Assembly: GCA_003427395.1 (NCBI GenBank)
Contig: BFEA01000288.1
Coordinates: 1,826,964 to 1,848,581, forward strand
Length of the DNA stretch: 21,618 bases
Direction: 5' to 3'
From: Chara braunii
Taxonomy: Eukaryota; Streptophyta; Charophyceae; Charales; Characeae
In this document: in pieces, positions 7,891-17,491 of the stretch
How positions within the stretch are numbered: position 1 is the stretch's first letter
Layout: each line of letters opens with the position of its first letter
Notes under the pieces: generated by a model
Database searches by the model: none
Told to the model about the DNA's origin: nothing
What the model saw: the letters and a program-made list of their open reading frames with translations, nothing else
Translations under genes and position numbers: made by a program

Positions 7891-7903
7891 GGCTCCGATA
7901 CCA
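7891..7903 (-). promoter_or_regulatory. Primer binding site, initiator Met tRNA type, copy A
   Basis: The minus strand reads TGGTATCGGAGCC. It matches the classical plant initiator-tRNA-Met primer binding site TGGTATCAGAGCC at 12 of 13 positions. It sits between the LTR and gag, where minus-strand DNA synthesis would be primed, and is identical in copy B. Confidence 0.85.
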
Positions 7904-10177
7904 ACCTCACTTCTGGCGCGACTTCCTTATCGGAGTGGGATGTGGGCCTGGAAGTGCGAAAAAGGGGTGTGCTAAGGATTTTTGGCGAAAGTGAGGGTGG
8001 AGTCCCAGGTCAGAACTGAGATCTCCTGTGGCGGGGTTTCAGGGTCATAGGCGCAGTAGGGCTAAGGGACAGGCTATCTCCGGTCTGGTGGCGGTTGACG
8101 TCGCGCAACATAAGGCATATGGTATGCGCGGTGTAACAGGGACCGTCAAATCCGCCTGTTTTAGTGATGGCGGTTTTGGAGAGGCCTGTCCGTGAGGGTT
8201 ACGATTCCTATGAGTCGGACCTTCGGGCACAGACACGTGGCGTCCGTCGTCGCGCGTCCCGGTTAGGCTCCGTGGTTTCGGAGGTTCGCCGGTTGCCGCA
8301 TCGTTTGTAATTTTTGCAAGGCGCGCGGGGCCAATACGGGGCGATGGAATTTTACTGCACCACTGTGAGTTGATGGTACGGGAGGAGGAGACGGAAGGGA
8401 GGGAAATTGGTAGTGATAACGACAAAGACGGGGGATATGAAGTATTGTGCGTTATACGTAGTTGGGTAATCGGGGCACCTCAGATCGCTGCACACTGAAA
8501 CTCCCTGGGACACAATCGGTTGTCGGTTAGGCAAGGAAACTTCGGGTGTCTTCGCCTAAGTTATTTTCTTACCCAAGGCTCGAGGTACCCTGCGTCCGGT
8601 GTGTACGTCATCTTGTCATTGAGGCGTCGCGGAAGATTCCTCGCCTATCCCGATACTAGAGGTGCCAAGTTCGTCAGCGATCGTGACTCGCCGCTCGTGG
8701 ACACGTGTAGGCCTCGCACTTCAGATCGCGCTTACACGCATCCACGCGAGGTGTTCGCTTGCACCCGGGTCTGTGGGCTGATGCGTATACCTAATCCCTC
8801 ATGCAAAATCGCCACGTGTCATGGATAATTACCCAATCATCTAATCACTCAGTGGTCCCGCAAGCAATCATTTCCGAACATGCAGGATGTCGTCACACAT
8901 TTTGCAGTTTTCTTTGTCTTTTCCTTTAATTTTGTATATAAGTTTTGATTTCGGCTCGAGCGATTCGCTCTCATTTCCCTTCGGCATCTTTGCTTCAATA
9001 TCGGTCCTTGTATGATGTTTCATTCTGCCTTGGTCCTCCCTCTTTTTTTGTATATGGGATGAACCGGTTCGGATGGAATGATATGTTTGTCGTTTTTACC
9101 TAGTCATCATCATTGCCTGTCACTTCGATCCGCTGTTGTTATGGTATGAGTTCTGATGTTGTTGCGATGTCTCCACGTCCATCAACCTCAACTTTCTCCT
9201 CCTCTCTCTCTCTCTCCGACACGGACAGTCCGTCGTTACGCACCAACCCACGAAGTCGTCACCCCGCTTAGTCCTCTTGCACCCGTCAGGTTCCCCCGCG
9301 TGTCAACCTCGCGCATTCGGCACCAGCTCGTCGGGTCGCCCGACTCCCACTTCAACTCACCTCTTACTTCGCTCGTGAGCCGACCCTCACTGATCGCGCT
9401 ACCCCGAGCTTCCAGCAACTGGTTAAGAGAGCTATGTAATCGTGCAGCCGGAATTTATATCGTGCATGCATGCGAGAAAAACTCGGAATTGCAAAGATTT
9501 CGGAAGGAGATTACGAGAGGGAGCGCCTACGTTCTGCATGGCCAAACCGCGGCGTGGGGGATGTAGCCTCTCTCCACGCATTGATCCGAACATGCAGCCC
9601 ACGGGCTAACCAGACTCAGCAAGAAGGAAAAGAGAGGGAGGGAAAGACGAAGCTTAAGGAGGAAGATACAGTTAACAATGGCGCCCGCCCAAAGATTACA
9701 GTTACACGCAAGATTAATCAGAGCTCCGCTGTAGCCGCAAAAAGAAGTGCGCAAGTACAAGCAACGAGCAGCAAAAGAAATCCCAAATTTCTTAATTCCT
9801 AAATTCCTAGCTTATGCAAAAAGAAGCACAAATTCCGAAAAGAAAATCCGAGGTTTCGAGAGCCGCCGAGGCTCGACAAGATTCAAAAAGAAAAAAAAAA
9901 TTCAAAAAGAACGAAGCAAAATTCCTGTGCGACCTCCGCGCCTAAAATCCGACAACAAAACAAAAAGAAGCGACGTCAACCATTATAGTTGCGCGCGCGC
10001 GGCAGCGCGCCACTCAACCGATCATCCTGGGACTTGCCCAACCTTGAACCCAGCCGTCCGAAAAGAAGTGACGCAAAAATACGAGAAGCGAGGACACTGT
10101 GCAATTTTTCCTTTGATCCTGATCTCCCGTAATTGGCCCAACTTTCCCATCTTAGGACCCCTCATTGCCATCGCGCA
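7904..10177 (-). repeat. 5' LTR of Gypsy copy A (about 2.27 kb)
   Basis: The inner edge abuts the primer binding site. The outer edge is where similarity to copy B's LTR stops; it reads TGCGCGAT on the minus strand, a normal TG start. Strongly shared blocks with B lie at 8340-8420, 9175-9600, 9780-9860 and 9970-10177, with less similar stretches between. No matching CA end is seen at the inner edge. The LTR contains a CT repeat (about 9190-9219) and a GC-rich alternating block (9986-10012). Short open frames inside it are not conserved and are not called. Confidence 0.85.
8935..8942 (-). promoter_or_regulatory. Possible LTR TATA box, copy A
   Basis: The minus strand reads CTTATATACAAA about 1.24 kb inside the LTR start. 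Copy B has TATATAC at a comparable place (18805-18812, about 1.1 kb inside). Retention in both copies and the position fit a U3 promoter; no transcript evidence is available. Confidence 0.3.
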
Positions 10178-10323
10178 GAAAATCGCGTGGAAAAGAAAGT
10201 GGTTCGTCACAACACGCCCCGAAGTCGTACGTTCGCAGCAGGTGCAATTGCCATCGCCATTGTTGGGAGGTTAGGTGACTAGAAGGCGGTCGGGTGGGGG
10301 CGGTGTGGACGCCAGATTCGTAG
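10178..10323. other. Unassigned spacer
   Basis: About 150 bases lie between the outer LTR edge of copy A and the open frame of the trihelix fragment. A TAG at 10321-10323 closes the frame upstream. I see no feature in it. Confidence 0.5.
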
Positions 10324-11109
10324 TCGGCGTCGATTACGGGTCGGCAGGTGTGGGCGGAACATCGACAGCAGCTTCGTGGAAATCGTGAAGACGTGATAAC
10401 GAGGGGGGTTCGGCAGCGGCATGTCGGCCGAATCGACGCAGATAAAGAGGCTGTGGTGGAAGTAGACGACTTAGAAGACATCGACGAGGAAGACGAAGAC
10501 AACGAAGAGGCCGTTGTGGACCTTCGGCTTGTGGGCAGGACGTCCATGGGTGGTCGGGGAAGAAGCAAGAAAGCTTGTACCACGCATGGACGACAGGCGA
10601 AGAAGACTGCATCTGGCGGGAGCAATGGCGAAGGTGACATTGACGTGGACGGTGGGAGAAACTTCTGGTCGGTGGATCACATGGTCGCTCTCGTGAGGGC
10701 AACACGGGATCAGGATGTGCATCTGGAGGGTATGGGGCACGCATTTGCCTGCATGAAGCCAAGGGAATGGAAGTGGCAGGATGTTCATGAGAGATTGAAG
10801 AAGGTGGGCGTCGCTAGGAGTGGCGAGAACTGTGGGAAAAAATGGGACAACTTGATGCAACAATTCAAGAAGGTGCACAGGTTCAGGTAAGAGTCTGGGA
10901 AACTGGACTACTTCCAGCTGACGGGCAAGGAAAGGAGATCACACGGATTCAACTTCGTAATGGAGCGGGCAGTGTATGAGGAGATCAAGGGATCGACAAC
11001 GAAGAATCACACCATCCATCCGAGAAACATCGCTGACACGGGTGCGTCGGGTGGTGTTGAAATGTCGTCCGGCTCGGGGGGGGGAAGAGGCGATGGCAGA
11101 GAAAAGTAA
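10324..11109 (+). pseudogene. Trihelix (Myb/SANT-like) DNA-binding domain protein fragment
   Basis: The frame is open from 10324; the first in-frame ATG is at 10546. An acidic Asp/Glu-rich stretch (about 10460-10530) precedes a basic Gly-Arg-Gly-Arg-Ser-Lys-Lys segment. The domain at about 10666-10885 has the three-Trp pattern of trihelix/Myb-SANT folds: Phe-Trp-Ser-Val, then Trp-Lys-Trp-Gln-Asp-Val, then Cys-Gly-Lys-Lys-Trp-Asp-Asn-Leu. A TAA at 10888-10890 cuts the frame. Protein-like sequence continues in the same frame (Tyr-Phe-Gln-Leu-Thr-Gly-Lys-Glu-Arg and Asn-His-Thr-Ile-His-Pro) to a TAA at 11107-11109. Such proteins bind DNA in the plant nucleus or accompany transposases. The real N-terminus seems missing. 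It is probably a duplicated, dead copy; a spliced gene remains possible because CAG-GTAAGA at the stop looks like a splice donor. Confidence 0.7.
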
Positions 11110-11366
11110 ATCATCGATTCTAATACATACTACCTCTAACTCTTTCCACTCCTTTTTCTCAGAAGTGATACCTCTCAGTCCTCCTATAGGGTGGTTGCCT
11201 GTAATTTTATTCTTTGATTTGAAAGTAACTCCAAAGAACTTTGATGGTTTCCATTATCTAAAAAAACAGATTGGTAGTCTGGTTCCAAATGCCTAAAGTG
11301 AATACCTACGGTCTGCTTAGTAGATGAAAAGTTAATCGAGAAGCCGGACAAAACTTCCTCTTTTCC

Positions 11367-11394
11367 TTTTTTTTTTTTTTTTTTTTTTTTTTTT
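11367..11394. repeat. Poly(T)28 run
   Basis: 28 consecutive T on the + strand, bounded by CC on both sides. It could be a microsatellite, or the poly(A) tail of a retrocopy lying to the right on the minus strand; no target duplication could be shown. Confidence 0.9.
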
Positions 11395-11570
11395 CCTTCA
11401 AAGGTTGGTTCACGAATTTTGTAAAAAAATTAATAGCGTGGAACGGTGGAAGTTACCATACCTACTGCACCAATGAAAGGTTTGTTTGAGAAACTACTTG
11501 TAAATCAGATAGTTACCCTCCTGGTTCGTAGTTGACTGGTTAACACTTAGCTAAGTAATCATGAGAATTG

Positions 11571-11587
11571 TTTTTTTTTTTTTTTTT
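11571..11587. repeat. Poly(T)17 run
   Basis: 17 consecutive T, followed by GGAAAAGGGG. The same two explanations apply as for the longer run 180 bases upstream. Confidence 0.9.
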
Positions 11588-12626
11588 GGAAAAGGGGTGG
11601 ATTACAAGGTTGATAAATCCACTGTTAATAAAATAAAGGGAGATATAATAAGAAAACTTGCGAGGCATATAACTCATTACAAGATGGGCAAGACATAAGC
11701 AATAATCTAGTAACTTAATCGAAGAGAAAAATGAAAGCTCATGGGCTACATGCTTTTGTAAGGGATCCAGAGTTTACCGTGGGATTGATTAGTTCTGACC
11801 TTAAATTCTTCGTAACAGTGATCGAGGTTGAGGTATGACTGACTGCCTTGAAAGAAAAGACAAGATGAATGAACCTGCCATATTAGAGCAAAGCTCAAAG
11901 TTCTGCCATCGAGTTGACTTAAAACGGATAAAAAAGGCGTCTCTGTCCCCCTTTTTTTTTGCTACTTACGGGCTTAATCGGGCTGATCTTGGTTATAAGA
12001 CTAAATAATTACGAATACAAAGAGGTAAGATGAAGAGAGTAGTTGAGTTAAATTCTTGTTCACAGATTAAGGCATAAAACAAAGTTAATGGCAAAAGCTT
12101 TTGTGGTGGTGAAACAGAGACTCTTCATACGACCGAATGATGACGGTCGACCTGCCACTTCTGAAAATACGGCTAGGGAGATTTATCCTCTCCTTGTTCG
12201 AATAGGTTGTGATCCCTACCAGATGTGGGTTCCTAGCCAACAGTGATCCGCATATTAGTAACAGTCTCTTAGGTAAGCACTAATAGCGATTATGAAGTAG
12301 AGGGCAGATTCGATCGAGCCAATAAGTGGGGTGCTAAGCTATGATAACTGAGTGTGAGTATCTGACTGGTTTCAAAGCCTTTTCGCCCAAAGGAGTTCTA
12401 GCTGGGTCTCTTACTTGCGGACCTTTAGCGGTTACGAAGCCACAAATGTATTGCCTCAACGATTACGAAGACTACTTCACTGATCTACAACGGGTTTAAT
12501 GCAACTGGCATAGTCAATAGAAAATTAACCGCGTGGTCTCCCTATCCTAAATAGAGACAAGACCTGCGTCCTTAGCGTAAGGAAGGTTCGTCTAGTACAA
12601 GTACAGATAGTAATTACAGTAATAGC

Positions 12627-13122
12627 AGATCTAAAAAACGTTTCAGTCCAAGATCTTTTCAGAGATAAAGCAGACTAATCTGTGGTCGAATTAAGAGGTT
12701 CAAAGATCTGAAAGTAAAATCTTAGAATGAGCATAAGGTAGAGATCTGGATCTTGTATGATTGGAGAAAACACAAGATCAATAAGCTAGCGAAAACAGTG
12801 AGGTAAGTACTTAGAGACTGCAAGAAGCAAGAACGAGAGATCTCTGATCGGGTTAGCCGAAGCGAGATGATAAGCATCTTTAGTTTTAACAAGCTCAGAC
12901 CTGGACATCCTTCCGACTAGTCAGTCGTATTAATCTTCAGTGAATATGTTCTTTGACCGTTCTTAATTAAGTATAATTTTTTTATTTTTTTTTAGAGAAA
13001 TAAGATCTTTAAGGTGAGTGGGTAGTCAATGGAGTTCAGCAAGGAGGAGAAACTAAGATTCTTCGTAAGTAAAATAGGTGCGAAGCTAAAATCTAAGCCA
13101 ATTCTCCTCTAAAAAGAGATCT
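12627..13122. repeat. Cluster of seven AGATCT palindromes
   Basis: AGATCT occurs at 12627, 12651, 12704, 12742, 12838, 13003 and 13117. About 0.1 is expected in 500 random bases. Elsewhere in the window I noticed only two (8019 and 14385). Related words AAGATC, GATCTT and AGATC are also frequent. The spacing is irregular, so it is not a tandem repeat. Confidence 0.8.
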
Positions 13123-13316
13123 TATCGAAGAAAGAATACTGAAAATGGTGGTTAGTCGTTCAAGGGAGTCTTTCTTCTTGCTCCTGCGAGTTTGCGATAC
13201 TTGCGTCTTCTTGTCTGTTGTGGAGCTGCGTAACTGTTCCGGTAATGAGGAAAGGCCCGTTGCGTGATCGCCCTCACAACATGAGTTTACCACAGTCGAT
13301 AGTTCCGACCAGGAGT

Positions 13317-14117
13317 TTAGTGGTCCCGAAGAATCCATGGTGAGCAGATAGTGGTTATTGAGATCGTAAAGGCTTGAAAGGACAGAGTGGAAGCTTTTGC
13401 AGAATGGTGGCGGTGGCGAGAGAAACTATGGCATGTTCTTGTGTTAGAGTTATCGTAACGCAAGCTCTCTTGCTCTACGTGGTTGGTTTCTCTCTGCGAC
13501 GCAGGCGATTTTTTTCGATGGCGGTTGCCACGTTGGTGGGAGAAAGAGCGAACCACCCAATAGCCTAAAGAAATTTTCGAAGATACTGTTGAGTAGTAGG
13601 TTTTGGAATACGGGCCACAATTCGATAAAGTTACCGAGGCAAGAGTTTCAAAATTAAGAGGAGACAAGTATAATTGCGGGTGAGAAAAGACTATGGTAGA
13701 GGGGTAGGGCCTAGGGTGAAGTTGCAAGATCACGAAAATCGGGGCTGAAGATTGCTGGAAAATAATCCTACCGTAACGGGAGTGATTTCTAGCTACACAC
13801 ACGGCGGGAGTTCCTAGAAGAGACAACATAAGGTAAGGACATGGCAAACGGATACGTACCTGAGATTCGAGGCTATGGTGACTGATAGTTACCACGAATG
13901 GAAAGTTGCCTTTTTGAGATGGAGTCTCAGTTACCGTAGACTGAAAGGCTAACGAGAGTCGATCGTTGGTGGTGCGTTGCAGGTACGGAGAACGGAGCGG
14001 CGCTGCAGTCGCAGTCGAAACGCAGGGAAACGACAAAGGCCGATACCCCAACGAGGGAATGCTAGGCCTGGAAATAGCAAGGCCCCGATATGCCTTGGAT
14101 TTGCAGACTGTGGGCAC
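13317..14117 (-). other. Long open frame, unrecognised, probably non-coding
   Basis: A 266-codon minus-strand frame rich in Ser, Thr, Pro and Arg, with no domain, signal peptide or membrane segment that I recognise. It begins at a GTG; the first ATG lies well inside. The + strand here is purine-rich, which lowers the frequency of minus-strand stops and makes long chance frames likelier. A second minus frame (13093-13338, rich in Ser/Lys) overlaps its end in another phase. A coding role is possible but unsupported. Confidence 0.15.
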
Positions 14118-14184
14118 CAGTGGCTGCCGGATCCCTTGTCGATTCGATATGGCCCAATGTCGGCCACCCCTATGAGGGGTTAAG

Positions 14185-14589
14185 ATGATTTTGACCGCTG
14201 ATAAAGTTGAGGCCTTAATGAGCCTGGAAAGGGCCTTCGAGCCAAGGGGTAACTTGTCATCTGAAAATCAGTTACCAGGGTACCCGGTAAACAGGTTTCA
14301 AGAATCTGCAGCTGAAAGATGCCCAGATGCGTATGAAATGACCGTGGATGTCGCATATCATAACACCTTTCCAGAGTAAGTGTCAGATCTCAATGGATTT
14401 CAAATTCCCGCCTCCCTCAGACCTGTCAGCCTTAGGAAACGGCGCCTAACCGGCTGCCACACGCGTGCGGCCAATATCTGCTTTGAAACTAGGCCCTCTA
14501 TGGTGGGTGTATGGGGTCTTGCTCCACTACTTTCGATTTTTTTAGAGTTAGACCTTTGCTCCACTTACTCTCCAAATGGACTCTCCTAA
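14185..14589 (+). other. Possible broken ORF, unrecognised
   Basis: An ATG at 14185 opens 64 codons to a TAA at 14377-14379; the same frame is then open for another 69 codons to 14589. The first part has a balanced acidic composition and looks more protein-like than the neighbouring frames. I recognise no domain. The break by a single stop would fit a decayed gene, but chance is not excluded. Confidence 0.2.
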
Positions 14590-15386
14590 AACTCTTCACG
14601 GAGCTGTCATACATTGCTCTTAGCCCCGCCTGCACCATTCTTTTTTTTTGGGGTCCTCAGCCATGCTCTCCAAATGGCCTCCAGAGTCCATCCCGAGTTT
14701 GGGATAATCCACCACTGGCCCCTGCATAAAAAAACGGTCGCCGGGGAAACTCAGTGTCGGCAAGGCTCCTATGCTTGGCCCTGCGTCGGGCGCAGGCGTG
14801 GTGGAATTTATTTTGGAACCATGTGCCCGTGGCGCTTCGCCACAAAGTTTCCAGAAGTGGGCCCTCGCTGGCTGCTCCAATCGATTGGTGGGGAGAGGCG
14901 CCTGCTGGAAATGGGGTCCAGCGTCCTATATAGTAGGTACATCCAATGGCCGAAAGCTAGAAATCGGGTCCGGCGTCCTTCCTCTTTTTTTTTTAATAAG
15001 CTTTTGGCCTCCACCTTCCGACGCTTTTGATGTCAGGATCTGCGTTGGGCGGGAAGACACACTTGAAATCCTCGAAATTCGTGAAATCTACTTGCAGTCC
15101 TGATGGCGGCGTCTACAAGGAGTGCACTGAACTCAACATGCGCCACTGAGCACACTACTCCCACCAAGTAAAAACTAGGGGTAAAGTCGTAAAACCTCCC
15201 CGCAACGAAACGTTTGTATCTATTTGCGCCCAAACGGGGAAAGAGTTGTCGCAGGCCCCAAAATTTATTTCGGCGTGTGATAAGCCAGGATCCATACTCG
15301 GCGGTTTCTCGTACCCTTAAGGGAAACCCACATTAGACCCCGAAGTACAGAATCAAGATGATAATAGGGAAGAGTGAGGCTTCATT
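14590..15386. other. Unassigned region with a short direct repeat
   Basis: About 800 bases of mixed sequence without a recognisable gene. The 20-base stretches at 14908-14927 and 14960-14979 match at 17-18 positions, 52 bases apart. A T run lies at about 14987-14995. Frames here are short and overlap on both strands. Confidence 0.45.
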
Positions 15387-15834
15387 TTCCATTTTTTTTC
15401 TTTCTTTCTCTCTTTTTCTTGTTCTTCCTGTATGAAAGGACGGTCGGAGAGGAAAACTTAATCCGAATCTCACGTGGCTGGTCAGCGACCGCGCCAAGAA
15501 ACTCAAGAAACGGTTGGGAATTAGCGCGAGTAGGAATTTTTAATTTTTGCACTCGCTCTGCTGTTTTTTCGAATTTTTGTACGCCGCGTAAACCCGTTCT
15601 CCCGCTTTGCATCCCTGCACCATCTTCCTTTCTTGCTGCGCATTCCCTCCTTGCATGTCTCTTCCTCTTGTTCTGAACTACTTTCTGTAGAGCGCCATCT
15701 CCTGCGCACCGGGATTGGGGGGGGTGCATAAAGGGATCGGGGGTAAATTGCATTGTGGTCATTCGGCCTCTCACTCAACTCACTCACTCGAAGACTGGAA
15801 CTACGAAGCAAGTAGAATAGAGAGCCGTATGATA
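15387..15834. other. Pyrimidine tract and non-Gypsy flank of copy B
   Basis: A T/C tract (15387-15432) is followed by unassigned sequence up to the point where similarity to Gypsy copy A begins. A minus-strand frame crosses from copy B gag into this segment for about 100 codons, but that tail has no counterpart in copy A and is treated as read-through. Confidence 0.55.
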
Positions 15835-16681
15835 TAATTGCGCTATAGGGAATTCCCCAAATTTCAATATCACATTCTGCGGACTTCCATGGAATCGGTT
15901 TAATCCATAAAAAATGATCGTCTTTCTGAATTAACCCTACCCGTATCGGATCCGGAGTGTCTGTCGGGTTTTCTTCTGGCGCGGGGCCTTTGGCTTTTGC
16001 ATTTGGTGTTCGGGCGAGAGCGAATCGCTTTCGGTTTGCTTTGCAATGCTGTAGCATTCGCTCATTGGCTTGCTCGTAGATCGAGAGTAGGTGACCGATG
16101 GGAAGGGGAATCCGATGGTCCAAGGCTCGGATGATGTTTAATACATCGATCTCTCCCGTGACGAAGGTGGGTCCTCCCGACTCCACCCCTAGAGACGGTC
16201 GCCACTCCGCCACCTCTTTTGGTTTTGGTGCTGGTCTGATTGTTCCGATCATTCCAAGCCCAGGATATCCCAGCGATACATACTGATCTAGCGGAATTAG
16301 CTCGGTGGCCTCTTCCGTGGTGGCCAGGGCACTTCCTCCACCCTCCACCTCTTCCATCAAAGCTCCGACTCGTCCTCGTCTGTTGGCGATGGGAGCCGCA
16401 GCCATAGGTGCGACCCCGATCCGCTGTTGTGGGGGTCGGTGGGGGCAATCATGGGCTAGATGTCCTGGCTGATGATAGGCATAACAGACATTCAGGTTAT
16501 TTGCGACTCCTCCGAGCGCACGTGCCGGGGCTAATCCTTGCTGCATCGGAGGGGCGCGTAACGCAATGGGCCGCATGTTCCTCATCATGGCTTCCAGTTG
16601 AGCATTGTGCTCTCGCTGCTCCTTTTTGCTTTCCTGGATCAAACTAATCAAGGTTTTGGTTAGTTCGAAAATGGTTGCCAA
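15835..16681 (-). pseudogene. Gag C-terminal part and start of protease, copy B
   Basis: The open frame begins at a TTG, so it is a fragment. It starts with the Leu-Thr-Lys-Thr-Leu-x-x-Leu-Ile-Gln-Glu-Ser-Lys-Lys-Glu stretch shared with copy A. The zinc knuckle at 16445-16486 reads Cys-x2-Tyr-x4-His-x4-Cys: the second Cys is Tyr (TGT to TAT), so zinc binding would be impaired. The conserved Phe-Val-Thr-Gly-Glu-Ile-Asp-Val-Leu block and the region before the protease follow, without the two stops present in A. At the protease site it reads Ile-Ile-Ser-Tyr-Gly instead of Ile-Ile-Asp-Tyr-Gly, and alignment ends there. The frame itself continues to 15521 in unrelated sequence. Confidence 0.85.
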
Positions 16682-16987
16682 TTCGTTCGTTCGTGCGGGA
16701 GCCTCAATTAGTGGTGGCGGTAGCGCCCTTACGGGTTACGGGCGGGGGCATCATAGGAGCGGAGATGCTCGGAGTTTCGCTTAGGATTACTCGTTTGGGG
16801 CCTATCTGTTCCATATAGGTGACAGGTCCTATACAAACCCCATGTTTTCAAATTTATTCTGCAAAGCAGCCAGCTCCGCTTTTGCTCGTGCAAGCTCGGT
16901 CAAATCTCCTTCTCTAGGATAATCTTCTCCTTCCAGGAAGTTCGCTGCGAACTTCCGTTCCATTTCTTCCACAGCAGCCATGATTTG
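16682..16987 (-). pseudogene. Gag middle part, copy B, frameshifted
   Basis: This aligns with copy A's Glu-Gly-Glu-Asp-Tyr-Pro-Arg-Glu-Gly-Asp and Leu-Gln-Asn-Lys-Phe-Glu-Asn-Met-Gly-Phe-Val segment. It first stays in the frame of the upstream gag, after the TAG. It slips by one base at about 16824-16838, where A reads Ser-Gly-Pro-Val-Thr, and slips again at about 16690-16750 in the Pro-rich linker. No usable ORF remains. Confidence 0.8.
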
Positions 16988-17491
16988 CTATAGTGTGTGA
17001 GTGATGGGGGAAAATTGCTTTCGCAACTTAGCCCTTATTGTTCGGCTGCGAAGCCCGTCAATGAACAGGTCTCTACCTACTAGTTTACCTCGCTCTGTTT
17101 TTACGAACATTCTGTAGAACCGGTTTCGATATTCTGCAACGGATTCGAGAGGTTTTTGCACTCGGTCCTTGATCATATACAGTGCTTGCTCCGGGTGAAC
17201 GTAGTCAAATCGGTACATGAAATCTCTTTCGAAGGTCGGGAGATCGACCCACACGTAGGTGCTAAACCAATGATGAGCGTCTCCCCCCAATCGAGCAGGA
17301 ATATTGATCTGCGCTTCATTGTCAGTATACTGTTGGGCTCTAAGTGTGGCCAGCCATGCTCCTGCGAGATGGTGCGCTGGATCAAATAGATAGAGATCCG
17401 GTGGCGACAAGGGAGCTCGTGCACGTGGGGCAGGTTGATTAGGTAGATTAGCATTTTGTTGCGGAACCGGATTTTGCACATTAACAACCAT
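16988..17491 (-). pseudogene. Gag N-terminal and capsid part, copy B
   Basis: The ATG at 17491 starts a 167-codon frame, 141 bases after the primer binding site. Its N-terminus has Asn/Gln/Pro, then Ser-Pro-Pro-Asp-Leu-Tyr-Leu-Phe-Asp-Pro-Ala-His-His. The capsid domain follows with Gly-Ala-Trp-Leu-Ala-Thr-Leu, Gly-Asp-Ala-His-His-Trp-Phe, Phe-Glu-Arg-Asp-Phe and Tyr-Arg-Asn-Arg-Phe, all matching copy A. The stop TAG at 16988-16990 stands where copy A has the Gln codon CAG, so the product is cut before the coiled and zinc-knuckle parts. Confidence 0.88.

Larger units (their letters stand above)
3542..10177 (-). mobile_element. Ty3/Gypsy LTR retrotransposon copy A, degenerate
   Basis: Read on the minus strand, the order is LTR, primer binding site, gag, protease, reverse transcriptase, RNase H, the standard Ty3/Gypsy order as far as it goes. 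Gag from the zinc knuckle on, protease, RT and RNase H share one frame, so the ancestor probably made a single Gag-Pol polyprotein. Copy A has one frameshift before the zinc knuckle and in-frame stops at 6308-6310, 6221-6223, 5495-5497, 5153-5155 and 3899-3901. Integrase and the 3' LTR are missing; the recognisable part stops near 3542, with a doubtful continuation to about 3190. It cannot make functional protein now. Confidence 0.92.
11110..13092. other. AT-richer region without ORFs
   Basis: Nearly 2 kb, visibly richer in A and T than both flanks. Except for a short frame ending at 11296 it contains no open frame of 60 codons on either strand. I see no rRNA, tRNA, organelle gene or LTR similarity. 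It holds two long poly(T) runs and most of a dense cluster of AGATCT sites, listed separately. Confidence 0.6.

Noticed and set aside
9747-10274. 175-codon + strand frame inside the LTR of copy A
   Set aside because: The matching part of LTR B does not keep the same open frame. It is low-complexity basic sequence in a regulatory repeat.
10152-10878. Three minus-strand frames opposite the trihelix fragment
   Set aside because: They are Ser/Pro/Arg-rich mirror frames of a coding strand with an identifiable domain.
11110-13092. Organelle rRNA or group II intron
   Set aside because: No domain V-like hairpin, GTGYG boundary or recognisable conserved rRNA stretch was found.
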